Positions 47,572 through 59,391 of a stretch of 64,000 nt of DNA are shown here, piece by piece (position 1 is the stretch's first letter; each line of letters starts with the position of its first letter). The notes under the pieces were generated by a model that searched no databases, was not told the DNA's origin, and was given only the letters and a program-made list of their open reading frames with translations. Made by a program: the position numbers and the translations under genes. The DNA comes from Erythroxylum novogranatense (Eukaryota > Streptophyta > Magnoliopsida > Malpighiales > Erythroxylaceae). The DNA is taken from assembly GCA_029891385.1 (NCBI GenBank), contig CM057234.1:26956350-27020349 (forward strand). The letters run 5' to 3'.

Positions 47572-50500
47572 TGTTGGAACCCCTCCCCGATGAGTCGCAT
47601 GCTCGAAGTCCTACATGACATCTGGACGCGCATCTCACGAGGGAGGGATTCCTCACCACGAAAGAAACCTCGAATCGAACTTAATTTAACGTCATTCGAA
47701 CAAAACTTGATAAATTCACCCTAATTATCACCCAATAAAATTTATCTACTTAGGGCCCATAACTAAATCCAAATCCTAAGCTAAAATGAAATTCCATATC
47801 TCTCGATCAATTAGAATCAGAAATCGCCCCAATCGGATCTCTATAGCTCACAAAATCGCCCGAAAACAGAGTTACATTCAAAACCGTCACGTAATTGACT
47901 CTCTTTAATATCATCCGTAAAGTCCGACCAAAACCCGACACTCTCATTTTACTAAAAAGGGGTATAAATTTTTTAAAAAAAACCCAATGTTTCGAAAATC
48001 GTGAAAATCGGAGGTCAAACAGAGGAAAAACAAAGAAAATAAGAAAAATGGCTTTATTTATCATATTTTAAAAAAATCAGAAATTAAAAATACATAACAA
48101 TGTCGCACTGTGCAAGCAGAGTGCGACACTCTTGCACTCAGCAGAGTGCGAGCCTCGCACTCTGCTGCTGAGTGCGAGCCTCGCCTCTAACTCTTGAATC
48201 TTGAGGAGTTCTCGCGCTCTGCTGAAAGTCGAGGAACATTTCTTAAAAAAAAACTGAAAAACCCTCCAACTTTGAAAATGTCTAATTTTTCATCCCGAAA
48301 TCGAAATTTCATAAACTTAGTGTCAATAGAAAGATAAAAAGGAAGTTCTACAACTTCCTAGAAGGATTTAAAAACTAATTTAACCAATAAGAGGGTCCTA
48401 AATTGCATCAAAGTTGCTGCCATTAAAATTTTCAATTTCCCTACACAATGCCATAATTTGAGAATTCATATCCACACAAGTCTTAAAATGACACATTTGA
48501 TCTCGTTGGAAAGATAAGAAGATGACCTAAAAGTTTCAAGCAGGAAGCAAAAATCAATTCAATCATTTAAAGGGGTAAAAACACTCTCAAAGTTTCAGCC
48601 TATAAAAAGATCAATGAAACAGTAAATTTACCTAAATAAACAGTAACTGTCAACTTCCAAACCTCATAACTTTTTATTCCTAACTCCAATAATTGCAAAT
48701 CAAACCTCATTTTAAAGATAGAAGGATAATCTACATTTTTCATGAAGAAAGAAAAAATCAAAACTGTCTCTAAGAGGGTGAAAAATCCCTCCAAAGGTTC
48801 TGCAAAATTTTATGACTAACAATAGTAGCTGAAACCTTTCAGCTCTCATAACTTTTTCATCCTAAGTCAAATTGTGACAAACTTTATGTCATTGGAAAGA
48901 TATAAACATGTTCTACATTCTTCAAGTGGACCACCCAAACTAATTCAAGCTCTAAAGTGTTCTAAAACCTAAGTGAAGTTGCTGCCCAATTTTAGGAAAA
49001 ATTGGACAGCACCTCCCCTATTATGTCACTAACCAAACTCTTCAATTCAATTCATCCCGACTCAAGTACCTGCATGAAAACTCAATATCCAATGGCAGCA
49101 ACACACTCCTAGGCTTCTAAACATTTCTCAAACCATAAGGCAATCTCACTCCTAAGCATCTACTCATTTCCAATCCATAAAGTCACATGATTTCATTCTT
49201 TCCTTTTTCGTCATTCTCAACCATACAACAATACATTCTTACAAAACATACATAAGATACATTTAAACTTCAAAACTCTTACATTTTCATGGAAATAAGT
49301 GAATACAAAGTCTTAGAGGGCATTTTAGCCCAGATACATCCAAAATGACAAAAGTAAAGGTAAAAAAAAAAAAAGCTAATGCTTTGGTTTCTCAAAATAC
49401 GACTTCAAAAGCAAAATGCATCGGAGTTGCCTCAATCCGTCACGGTGACTCGATTTCTCGCTCGACACTGTGGAGGAAATGGGGGTGAGCTCGACGACTC
49501 AGTGGGTAATAACTTAATAAGCGAGAATATAAGAAAAAATCATTATTCATTCTTTCATTTCCAAAACAACATCACATTAAGGAAAACATTGACAATTTTC
49601 AAATCTTTTTGTAGAATTTATCCCATCAAACAATTTACAAATATAACATATCACAAAACAATCTAACTTTTCACAAAATCACAAACAAGATGGTTCGGGT
49701 GGATCCGAAACAGAACGTACTACACATTTCCGCGAAGCGGTCATGTGTAGCCGTGATTGATAGGAGTCCTTGAGAGGAACTCCACGGCCACTAGCGGGCA
49801 GGCGGGAGAAGCCTATGGGTAGACAGGTGCACCTGACTCAGACTGGACCACCACAAACCCAAAGAAAACATGCATATCACCTAATTCACACAATTTACAT
49901 ACACTAACCACAAATAGCTTTTACTAAATTCACTTTCACTTTATTTTCACAATTTGCCAAAAATCACATATATGAACCTATTCACTTAACAAATCATTTA
50001 ACAAACACTTTCAACATAAACTTACATATAAAAGATACTTTATACAAATTATAATCAACACAAAGGGTAATTCATTTAAAATTCTTAAATCATTGGAAAG
50101 CATAATTAACTTTTATTTAGCCTACAAGTCAATTATTAAGCAATCGCCCACCTTAATTCCTTTAGCTTTAGGATTGATCAAATGGCCTTGCTTCTTCCTC
50201 CACTAGCCTCACTTCACCTTCATTAAACATGATTATCCCATAAGCATAAAAGATAGAAAAATTTAACTTTCTAAGGAATGGGAAAACATGAATTAACAAC
50301 TACCTAACCTTGCCCATACCTTAACTAAGCTATTTAAACCCAAAACCCATCAAGAAACTTCAAAACTTTGGAAATTTTCCTTATCTATATGAAACCCACG
50401 AAATTCTCTTTTTGCTTCCAAGGAAAGATTAAACTCTTCCTCTTCCTCTTTCTTCTTAAAGATCACTCTAGTTTCCTTTTCTAAAGCAAAATAAGACAAA

Positions 50501-51051
50501 GCTCTTACTTCTTTTCTTCTTCTTCTCCTTCAACCGTAGTTCTTCTCTCCTTCTCTTTTCTATTGTAAGTTTCGTATGCTTCTAAATAACCTACGGTAAC
50601 TTTGTTTCTTAAACTTTAAAAACCTAAGCCCCTTCATCCAAAACTACGTAGTTTCCATTTACTCCCTCCTTTCCTTGCCATTTTCGTTTCCTTCTTCATG
50701 TTTTAAGGCTAAATCATCAAGCATTTCCTTCCTAAACTTAAAAATTCCATGGGCTTCCTCTTGATCCACGACAATCACCATTTTATTCCCTCCTTTCGTC
50801 ATTTACTGACATTTAAAAGGGTTAAAAGCCCATCTCCTAAGCTTTAAGCCTTAAACATATGCAAATTTCCTACATCATCTTATTCTTTGCAATTTCTAAG
50901 AACTTTATCAAAATTCTAATTTTAACTAAATCCTTTCAATTTATTTCTATTAACTAAACACTAAAATCCCAAATAATTCTAAATAAAAAGAATTAATCAA
51001 TCTAAACCTCAAAATAAAGAAAACCTGCTTAAAGCGAATCGGAGCCCAACA
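47572..51051 (-). repeat. Element III 3' LTR
   Basis: 3,480 bp. It has four imperfect copies of the 145-bp module (about 48260-48970), a GTGCGAG/CTCGCAC repeat cluster (48103-48240) and a long hairpin at 49720-49750. It is 108 bp longer than the 5' LTR, mainly because of a larger repeat cluster and about 54 bp near 49090-49140 that the 5' LTR lacks. Confidence 0.95.
48103..48240 (-). repeat. GTGCGAG/CTCGCACTC repeat cluster in element III 3' LTR
   Basis: Short inverted and direct copies of GAGTGCGA and TCGCACTCTGC, some spaced by GCAGCAGAGTG-like sequence. The matching cluster in the 5' LTR (56560-56610) has fewer copies, so the array contracted or expanded after insertion or during reverse transcription. 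Confidence 0.85.
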
Positions 51052-51069
51052 TTTCTCCCCCCTTAAAAG
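51052..51069 (-). other. Polypurine tract, element III
   Basis: On the minus strand CTTTTAAGGGGGGAGAAA directly precedes the 3' LTR; the usual plus-strand primer. Confidence 0.88.
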
Positions 51070-54000
51070 AATTTCGTCCTCGAAATTCGTACCTGAATCA
51101 CTGAAAAGATGGGGATACTTCTCCTTCATAGCTTCCAATGGCTCCCACGTGGCCTCTTCCACTGAATGATTCCTCTATAAGACTTTTACCAACTGCACAA
51201 TTTTGTTCCTAAGAACTTTTTCTTTTGTATCTAAGATCTGCACTGGAAGCTCTTCATAACTCAAATCATCACTCAACTGAACTTCATCGGCTTGAATGAC
51301 ACGGGAGGGATCTGATCGACATCTCCTCAGCGTAGAGATATGAAAAACATCATGAATCTGGGATAGCTCAGGAGGAAATGCTAACCTGTAAGCCAACGGA
51401 CCAATTCTCTCCAGAATCTCATAAGGCCCCACATACCTCGTACTCAGCTTACCCTTCTTACCAAATCTTAGAATCCCTTTCCAAGGGGAAGTCTTAAGAA
51501 ACACCTTCTCGCCGACCTCATACTCTATCTCTTTCCTGTGAGCATCCTCATAACTCTTCATTCTGTCCTGAGCTGCCTTCAGCCTATGTTTTATCAAGTT
51601 GACCTTATCAACAGTCATCTGTATCAACTCTGGACCCAAAATTTTCTTTTCTCCCTCTGCATCCTAACACACTGGAGTCCTACATCTCCTCCCATACAGA
51701 GCCTCATACGGCGTCATCTGAATGCTCGAATGATACGAATTATTATATGCAAATTCGATCAAGGGCAAATGCTCATCCTATGCTCCTCTAAAATCCAATA
51801 CACAAGCCCTGAGCATTCCCTCAAGAGTCTGAATGGTCCTCTCAGACTGACCATCGGTCTGAGGATGGAAAGCAGTGCTGAAACTCAACTTAGTGCCCAT
51901 AGCCTCCTGCAAACTGCCCCAAAATCTCGAAGTAAAGCGAGGGTCCCGATCAGATACAATCAAATCTGAGATCCCATGTAATCTTACAACCTCATCAATG
52001 TACTTCTTAGCTAGCACATGCAGAGGATCTGTCTGTCTGATTGCCAGAAAATGGGCTGATTTTGTCAATCTATCCACAATCACCTATATGGCATCACGCC
52101 TCCTATTGGTCCTGGGCAACCCCATCAGAAAATCCATAGTGACTCTCTGCCATTTCCACTCAGGAATGGATAATGGCCTCAACTGGTCTGAAGGTGCCAG
52201 ATGCTAAGCCTTGACTTACTGACACACCAGATACTTACTCACATACTCGGCCACATCCTTCTTCATACCTCTCCTCCAGAAATGTTTCCTGAGATCCCTA
52301 TACATCCTGGTGCTTCCTGGGTGCATAATATAAGGTACGTTGTGCGCCTCATCCAGAATCTCATCTTTTACCTCCTTGACATCAGGAATACAGAGCCTAT
52401 TCTTGACTGTCAGAAGTCCATCATCACTTAGCACCATACCGGACTCCTTACCCCTCTGCATATCTTCCCGCAGCTTACTCAATTCAGGATCCTGAACCTA
52501 CAATTCTCTCACCTTCTCTCTGAGGACCGGTCTTACTCGAAAAGTGGCAATTATGCAATCAGATTCCTCCTGCTTCAAACTGATCCTGAACTTAGCCATC
52601 TCTTCCAATAGCGGCAGATAGACTGTCTGCACATATGCTATGGAATACTTCCTTCTCAAAGCATTTGCAACAACATTGGCCTTACCTGGATGATACTCAA
52701 TCAACAGGTCATAGTCTTTGAGCAGCTCAATCCATCTCCTCTGTCTCAAATTCAGCTCCTTCTGACTCAACAAATATTTAAGACTCTTGTGATCTGTAAA
52801 GATCCTGGTTTGCACTCCATACAGATAATGCCTCCAGATCTTCAAGGCAAAGATCACAGCTGCTAACTCTAGATCATGGGTCGGATAGTTCACCTCATAA
52901 GACTTTAGCTGCCGTGAGACATATGCTATCACCTTATCTTCCTGCATCAGCACACATCCCAACCCCTTTCTGGAAGCATCACTATACACAGTATAACTCC
53001 CCTCTCCTGTGGGTAAAGCCATAACTGGAGCACTAGTCAATCTATGCTTCAGTTCCTCAAAACTCTTCTGGCACTCATCAATCCAGACAAACTTATAGTT
53101 CTTTCTCAACAATTTGGTCAAAGGAGCAGCAATCATCGAGAAACCCTCCACAAATCTCCTATAATAGCCTGCTAAACCCAGAAAGCTCCTCACCTCAGTC
53201 ACTGTAGTCGGGGCATGCCAATTCACTACTGCTTCAATCTTCTTGGGATCCACATGCACCCCCTTCTCAGAAACAATGTGCCCAAGGAAGACCACTTCTC
53301 GAAGCCAAAATTTACATTTAGTGAATTTGGCATACAGTTCCCTCTCCCTCAACCTCTGCAATACAATTCTCAAGTGCTTCTCATGTTCTCCCTCACTCCT
53401 GGAATATATCAGTATGTCATCGATGAACACGATAACAAACTGATCCAAAAACTCCTTAAAGACCCTGTTCATCAGATCCATAAAAGCAGCAGGAGCATTG
53501 GTCAATCCAAAAGGCATAACCAAAAATTCATAATGGCCATACCGTGTCCTGAAGGCTGTCTTGCTCACATCAGACTCCTTAATCCTGAGTTGATGGTAGC
53601 CAGACCTAAGATCGATCTTAGAGAAGACCGTTGCCCCCTGTAGCTGATAAAACAAATCATCTATCCGAGGCAGAGGATACTTGTTCTTCACTGTCACCTT
53701 ATTGATCCTCCTGTAATCAATGCACATTCGCTAAGTTCCATCCTTCTTCTTAACAAACAAGACCGACGCTCCCCAAGGTGAAGTGCTCGGCCTAATAAAC
53801 CCCTTTTCTAAAAGATCCTCCAATTGCTCCTTAAGCTCTTTCAGCTCAGCTGGAGCCATCCTATAAGGCGGAATAGAGATAGGAGCTATCCTGGGAGCCA
53901 AATCAATAGCAAACTCAATCTCCCTCTCCGGTGGCAACCCGGGCAACTCCACAGGAAACACATAAGGAAATTCCCTCACAATGGGAATATCCTCCACCTT

Positions 54001-54500
54001 GCTCTCTTTCACACTGGTATCCATAACACACGCCAAGAAGGCTTCACAGCCTCTTCCCATCAGTCTATCAGCTAACAAAGCTGAAACAAGCCTTGGTGGT
54101 GTCACCTTTCTATCTCCTCTGAAAACTACTTTCTGACCCTCTCCCAGATCAAATTTCACTTCCTTTCGACCACAATCCAGCTTCGCCTTATATTTCTCCA
54201 TCACATCTATTCCGACGATCACATCTAACCCCTTCAGATCTAGAGGTAGCAGATCCACTACCAAACTAGATCCATCGATCACAAGCTCACAATCTTGAAA
54301 GATTCGGCTCACAATAACATTCCTCCCTAACAGAGTACTAACAAGCAGAAAATCATCCAATAGAACTGACTGCATACCAGGCAATATCATACTAGCAGAG
54401 ACATAGGAATGCGTGGAACTAGAATCAAAGAGAACATATATATTAGAATGAAAAAGCTGAGCCATACTTGTAACAACCTCCGGTGCGGCTGCAGCCTCCT
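51052..54500 (-). pseudogene. Element III pol (protease, RT, RNase H, integrase, chromodomain)
   Basis: On the minus strand in order: protease (54437-54395) reading FDSSSTHSYV where the family has Asp-Ser-Gly; reverse transcriptase (about 53880-53330) with [29 protein letters not shown] and [10 protein letters not shown]; RNase H (to about 52650, [10 protein letters not shown] and [10 protein letters not shown]); integrase with its zinc site (52380-52245), DDE blocks [26 protein letters not shown] (52080-51830); and a chromodomain-like tail (RNHSVEEATWEP) near 51150. TAG stops interrupt it near 53728, 52495, 52213, 52084, 51775, 51665 and 51172. The RT frame of 409 codons is the longest intact part. 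The final frame runs about 100 bases into the LTR. Confidence 0.92.
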
Positions 54501-55776
54501 CTCGATTCATAGCAAACACTGTAGCTTGTGCTTGCCCTCTCGGTCTCCCTGGAGGATTGGGCCTCCTCACTGACCCAGAACTGCTTACTCCAGCAGCTAG
54601 TCTGGTCCCTACTGTCTCTACTCTCCTCTGAGCTTGAGACTGAGATCCTTCCCCTCTGAGCATCTGAGGACATTCTCTAATCCTGTGACCCTTCTCCCCA
54701 CACTTGAAGTAGGCACCTGATAACCTATGACACTCTTCTCGATGCGGGTGTCCACAGTGCTCACACGGAGGAGTCTGGATCCTGCTTCTCTCAGTTCTGC
54801 TGTTTCCTCCCACTAAGGAAGCATGTACAGACCCTGTCCTGATCTGCTTGCTCTGCTGAGGGGAACTACTGGCACCTTGACTCTGAATCCGGACACTCTT
54901 TCCACCCCTGCTGCCTAATCAGACTGCCCCTCTCTGAAAGAGATCTCTCTCTCTCTTTCTCTTCCTGCTCACCTCCTGCCTGATGTTCTCCAGCTTCTCA
55001 GTATGGAGTGCAGCATCCACTAGCTGCTGATAATCACTGAAATTATGAAGTATTACCTTCTCTTTGATGCTCAGGTGGAGGCCTCCCTCAAATTTTCTGC
55101 ACTTGTCTTCCTCACTGACCACAATATGAGCTGCATAACGAGATAATTGGGTGAATCTCAGCTCATACTCGCTAACAGACATCTCCCTCTGAGTCAAATT
55201 GAGAAACTCCCTGGCCTTGTCCTGCATGTAGACCCGGGAAAGATACTTCTTTCTGAATAATTCTCCAAAATCCCTCCATGAAAGCATTGGTGGTACAGCC
55301 TGACTTTGTGGGACTGACTCCCACCAATGGAGAGCATCACTCTGCAATAAACTGACATAATACTCCAACTTCTCCTCATCAGAACATTTCATCTAAAGAA
55401 GCACCCTCTCTATCCTCTTCAGCCAAGATTCTGCTTCTTCAGGATTGGTGGTACCATGAAAGTCCACTGCTCCGAACTTCTTAAGTTTATCAAACTGTCC
55501 GCCCCTAACATCAGAAGCTGGCACAGGAGCCTGAGATCCCTGACCTAAGGCATGGGTGAAAGCTTGGGCCAGAGCCTGTAAAAACTGGGGATCCATAACC
55601 GGCACAGTAGGAGGAGGAGGAGGAGGAGGTGGAGGCTCCTCAGGTTGCATACTAGGTGCCTCAGGGCTAGGAGCAGGATGTGTCCCTATAGCTTGTAGGA
55701 CGTGAGACCCATCTGTGCTCCCCTGGCGAGAGCTTGAGCGAGATCGAGTCCCTCGGGTTCTACCCCGACGTGGCAT
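54501..55776 (-). pseudogene. Element III gag
   Basis: The first in-frame ATG is at 55776 (MPRRGRTRG). Then an Arg/Ser-rich N-terminus, a run of nine or so prolines (near 55630), the Gag core (AVDFHGTTNPEEAESWLKR, YYVSLLQSDALHWWESV, LTQREMSVSEYELRF) and the knuckle region CEHCGHPHREEC with YFKCGEKGHRIREC, where the first Cys of the second motif region is preceded by Tyr in place of the usual Cys-type start. TAG stops at about 55390 and 54916 break it. The protein would bind and package the element RNA if intact. Confidence 0.88.
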
Positions 55777-56003
55777 ATTCACTTCTTCAAAAGAAAACCA
55801 GTGAAAAACTTTAGTTCATGCAAAAACAATTTTCAAAGTATGTCGAACGCTTTAATTCATGCAAAATCATGCAAAATCAACATTTAAAATCATTTAAAAC
55901 AATTCAAAATAATACAATTCATGCACACAATGCACATAAGTCACTTTCAAAAAAAATCCACAAAAACCCTAAATTTCTCTTTCTACTCGAACCTAAACCG
56001 AAA

Positions 56004-56015
56004 GCTCTGATACCA
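56004..56015 (-). other. Primer-binding site, element III
   Basis: Minus-strand TGGTATCAGAGC, four bases from the 5' LTR end; complementary to initiator-Met tRNA. Confidence 0.94.
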
Positions 56016-56019
56016 TAAG

Positions 56020-59000
56020 TGTTGGAACCCCTCCCCGATGAGTCGCGTGCCCGACGTCCTACGTGACATCTGGACGTGCATGTCACGAGGGAGGGATTCC
56101 TCACCACGAAAGAAACCTCGAATCGAACTTAATTTAACGTCATCTGAACAAAACTTGATAAATTCACCCTAATTATCACCCAATAAAATTTATCTGCTTA
56201 GGGCCCATAATTAAATCCAAATCCTAAGCTAAAATGAAATTCCATATCTCTCGATCAATTAGAATCAGAAATCGCCTCAATCGGATCTCTATAGCTCACA
56301 AAATAGCCCGAAAACGGAGTTACATTCAAAACCGTCACGTAATTGACTCTCTTTAATACCATCCGTAAAGTTCGACCAAAACCCGACACTCTCATTTTAC
56401 TAAAAAGGGGTATAAATTTTTTTAGAAACCCAAAGCCTCGAAAATCGTGAAAATCGGAGGTCAAACGGAGGAAAAACAAAGAAAATAAGAAAAAATGGCT
56501 TTATTTATCATATTTAAAAAAAATCAGAAATTAAAATAAAAATAAAAATACATAACAGTGTCGCACTGTGCAAGCAGAGTGCGACACTCTCGCACTCAGC
56601 AGAGTGCGAGGAACATTTCTTTTTTTTTTAAACTGAAAAACCCTCCAACTTTGAACAGGTCTAATTTTTCACTCCGAAATCGAAATTTCGTAAACTTAGT
56701 GTCAATAGAAAGATAAAAGGAAGTTCTACAACTTCCTAGAAGGATTTAAAAACTAATTTAACCAATAAGAGGGTCCTAAATTGCATCAAAGTTGCTGCCA
56801 TTAAAATTTTCAATTTCCCTACACAATGCCATAATTTGAGAATTCATATCTTTTAGCACACAAGTCTAAAAATGACACATTTTTCCTCGTTGGAAAGATA
56901 AGAAGATGACCTAAAAGTTTCAAGAAGGAAGAAAAAACCAATTCAATCATTTAAACGGGTAAAAACACTCTCAAAGTTTCAGCCTATAAAAAGATCAATG
57001 AAACAGTAAATTTACCTAAATGAACAGTAACTGTCAACTTCCAAACCTCATAACTTTTTATTCCTAACTCCAATAATTTCAAATCATACCTCATTTTAAA
57101 TATAGAAGGATAATCTACAGTTTTCATGAAGAAAGCAAAAATCAAAACTGTCTCTAAGAGGGTGAAAAAGCCCTCCAAAGGTTCTGCAAAATTTTATGAC
57201 TAACAATAGTAGCTGAAACCTTTCAGCTCTCATAACTTTTTCATCCTAAGTCCAATTGTGACAAACTTTATGTATTGGAAAGATCTAAACATGTTTAACA
57301 TTCTGCAAGAAGACCACCCAAAATAATTCAAGCTCTAAAGTGTTCTAAAACCTAAGTGAAGTTGCTGCCCAATTTTAGGAAAAATTGGACAGCACCTCCC
57401 CTATTATGTCACTAACCAAACTCTTCAATTCAATTCATCCCGACTCAAGTACCTGCATGAAAACTCAAACCATAAGGCAATCTCACTCCTAAGCATCTAC
57501 TCATTTCCAATCCATAAAGTCACATGATTTCTTTCTTTCCTTTTTGGTCATTCTTAACCATACAACAATACATTCTTACAAAACATACATAAGATACATT
57601 TAAACTTCAAAACTCTTACATTTTCATGGAAATAAGTGAATACAAAGCCTTAAAGGGCATTTTAGCCCAGATACATCCAAAATGACAAAAGTAAAGGTAC
57701 AAAAAAAACAAGCTAATGCTTTGGTTTCTCAAAATATGACTTCAAAAGCAAAATGCATCGGAGTTGCCTCAATCCCGATGCCATGACTCGGTTTCTCGCT
57801 CGACACCTGTGGAGGGTAAATGGGGGTTGGGTGAGCTCGACGGCTCAGTGGGTAATAACTTAATAAACGAGAATATAAGCAAAAATCATTATTCGTTCTT
57901 TCATTTCCAAAACAACATCACATTAAGGAAAACATTGACAATTTTCAAATCTTTTTGTAGAATTTATCCCATCAAACAATTTACAAATATAACATATCAC
58001 AAAACAATCTAACTTTTCACAAAATCACAAACAAGATGGTTTGGGTGGATTCGAAACAGAACGTGTCATGTGTAGCCGTGACGGATATGAGTCCTTGAGA
58101 GGAACTCCACGGCCACTAGAGTGTAGGCGGGAGAAGCCTATGGGTAGACAGGTGCACCTGACTCAGACTGGACCACCACAAACCCAAAAAAAACATGCAT
58201 ATCACCTAATTCACGCAATTTACATACACTAACCACAAATAACTTTTACTAAATTCACTTTCACTTGATTTTCACAATTTTCCAAAAAACACATATCCGA
58301 ACCTATTCACTTAACAAATCATTTAACAAACACTTTCAACATAAACTTATATATAAAAGATACTTTATACAAATTATAATCAACACAAAGGGTAATTCAT
58401 TTAAAATTCTTAAATCATTGGAAAGCATAATTAACTTTTATTATAAAACTTTTATTTAGCCTACAAGTCAATTATTAAGCAATCGCCCACCTTAATTCCT
58501 TTAGCTTTAGGATTGATCAAATGGCCTTGCTTCTTCCTCCACTAGCCTCACTTCAACTTCATTAAACATGATTATCCCATAAGCATAAAAGATAGCAAAA
58601 TTTAACTTTCTAAGGAATGAGAAAACATGAATTAACAACTACCTAACCTTACCCATACCTTAACTAAGCTATTTAAACCCAAAACCCATCAAGAAACTTC
58701 AAAACTTTGGAAATTTTCCTTACCTATATGAAACCCATGAAATTCTCTTTTTGCTTCCAAGGAAAGATTAAACTCTTCCTCTTCCTCTTTCTTCTTAAAG
58801 ATCACTCTAGTTCCCTTTTCTAAAGAAAAATAAGACAAAGCTCTTACTTCTTTTCTTCTTCTTCTCCTTCAATCGTAGTTCTTCTCTCCTTCTCTTTTCT
58901 ATTGTAAGTTTCGTATGCTTCTAAATAACCTAAGGTAACTTTGTTTCTTAAACTTTAAAAACCTAAGCCCCTTCATCCAAAACTACGTAGTTTCCATTTA

Positions 59001-59391
59001 CTCCCTCCTTTCCTTGCCATTTTCGTTTCCTTCTTTATGTTTTAAGGCTAAATCATCAAGCATTTCCTTCCTAAACTTAAAATTTCCATGGGCTTCCTCT
59101 TGATCCACGACAATCACCATTTTATTCCCTCCTTTCTTCATTTAATGACATTTAAAAGGGCTAAAAAGCCCATCTCCTAAGCTTTAAGCCTTAAACATAT
59201 GCAAATTTCCTACATCATCTTATTCTTTGCAATTTCTAAGAACTTTATCAAAATTCTAATTTTAACTAAATCCTTTCAATTTATTTCTATTAACTAAACA
59301 CTAAAATCCTAAATAATTCTAACTAAAAAGAATTAATCAATCTAAACCTCAAAATAAAGAAAACCTGCTTAAAGTGAATCGGGGCCCAACA
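56020..59391 (-). repeat. Element III 5' LTR
   Basis: 3,372 bp, nearly identical to 47572-51051 apart from a smaller GTGCGAG cluster, a deletion near 57460 relative to 49090-49140, and a deletion near 58062 that removes half of the hairpin arm seen at 49720-49750. Confidence 0.95.

Larger units (their letters stand above)
47572..59391 (-). mobile_element. Element III: full-length Ty3/gypsy retrotransposon (Tekay-like) with target duplication
   Basis: 11,820 bp on the minus strand. The LTRs are 56020-59391 (5') and 47572-51051 (3'), with termini TGTTGGG...CCAACA in the sense of the element. The perfect 5-bp duplication is ATCAC (47567-47571, 59392-59396). The primer-binding site is four bases from the 5' LTR, the purine tract abuts the 3' LTR, and gag-pol with a chromodomain-like tail lies between. 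The LTRs are nearly identical apart from a few indels, implying a recent insertion, yet the coding region has many TAG stops. It is a different family from elements I and II by LTR sequence, although pol is related. Inserted in the RNase H end of a copia element. Confidence 0.96.

Noticed and set aside
51538..52431. Plus-strand open frames of 76-143 codons
   Set aside because: They are antisense shadows of the element III integrase.
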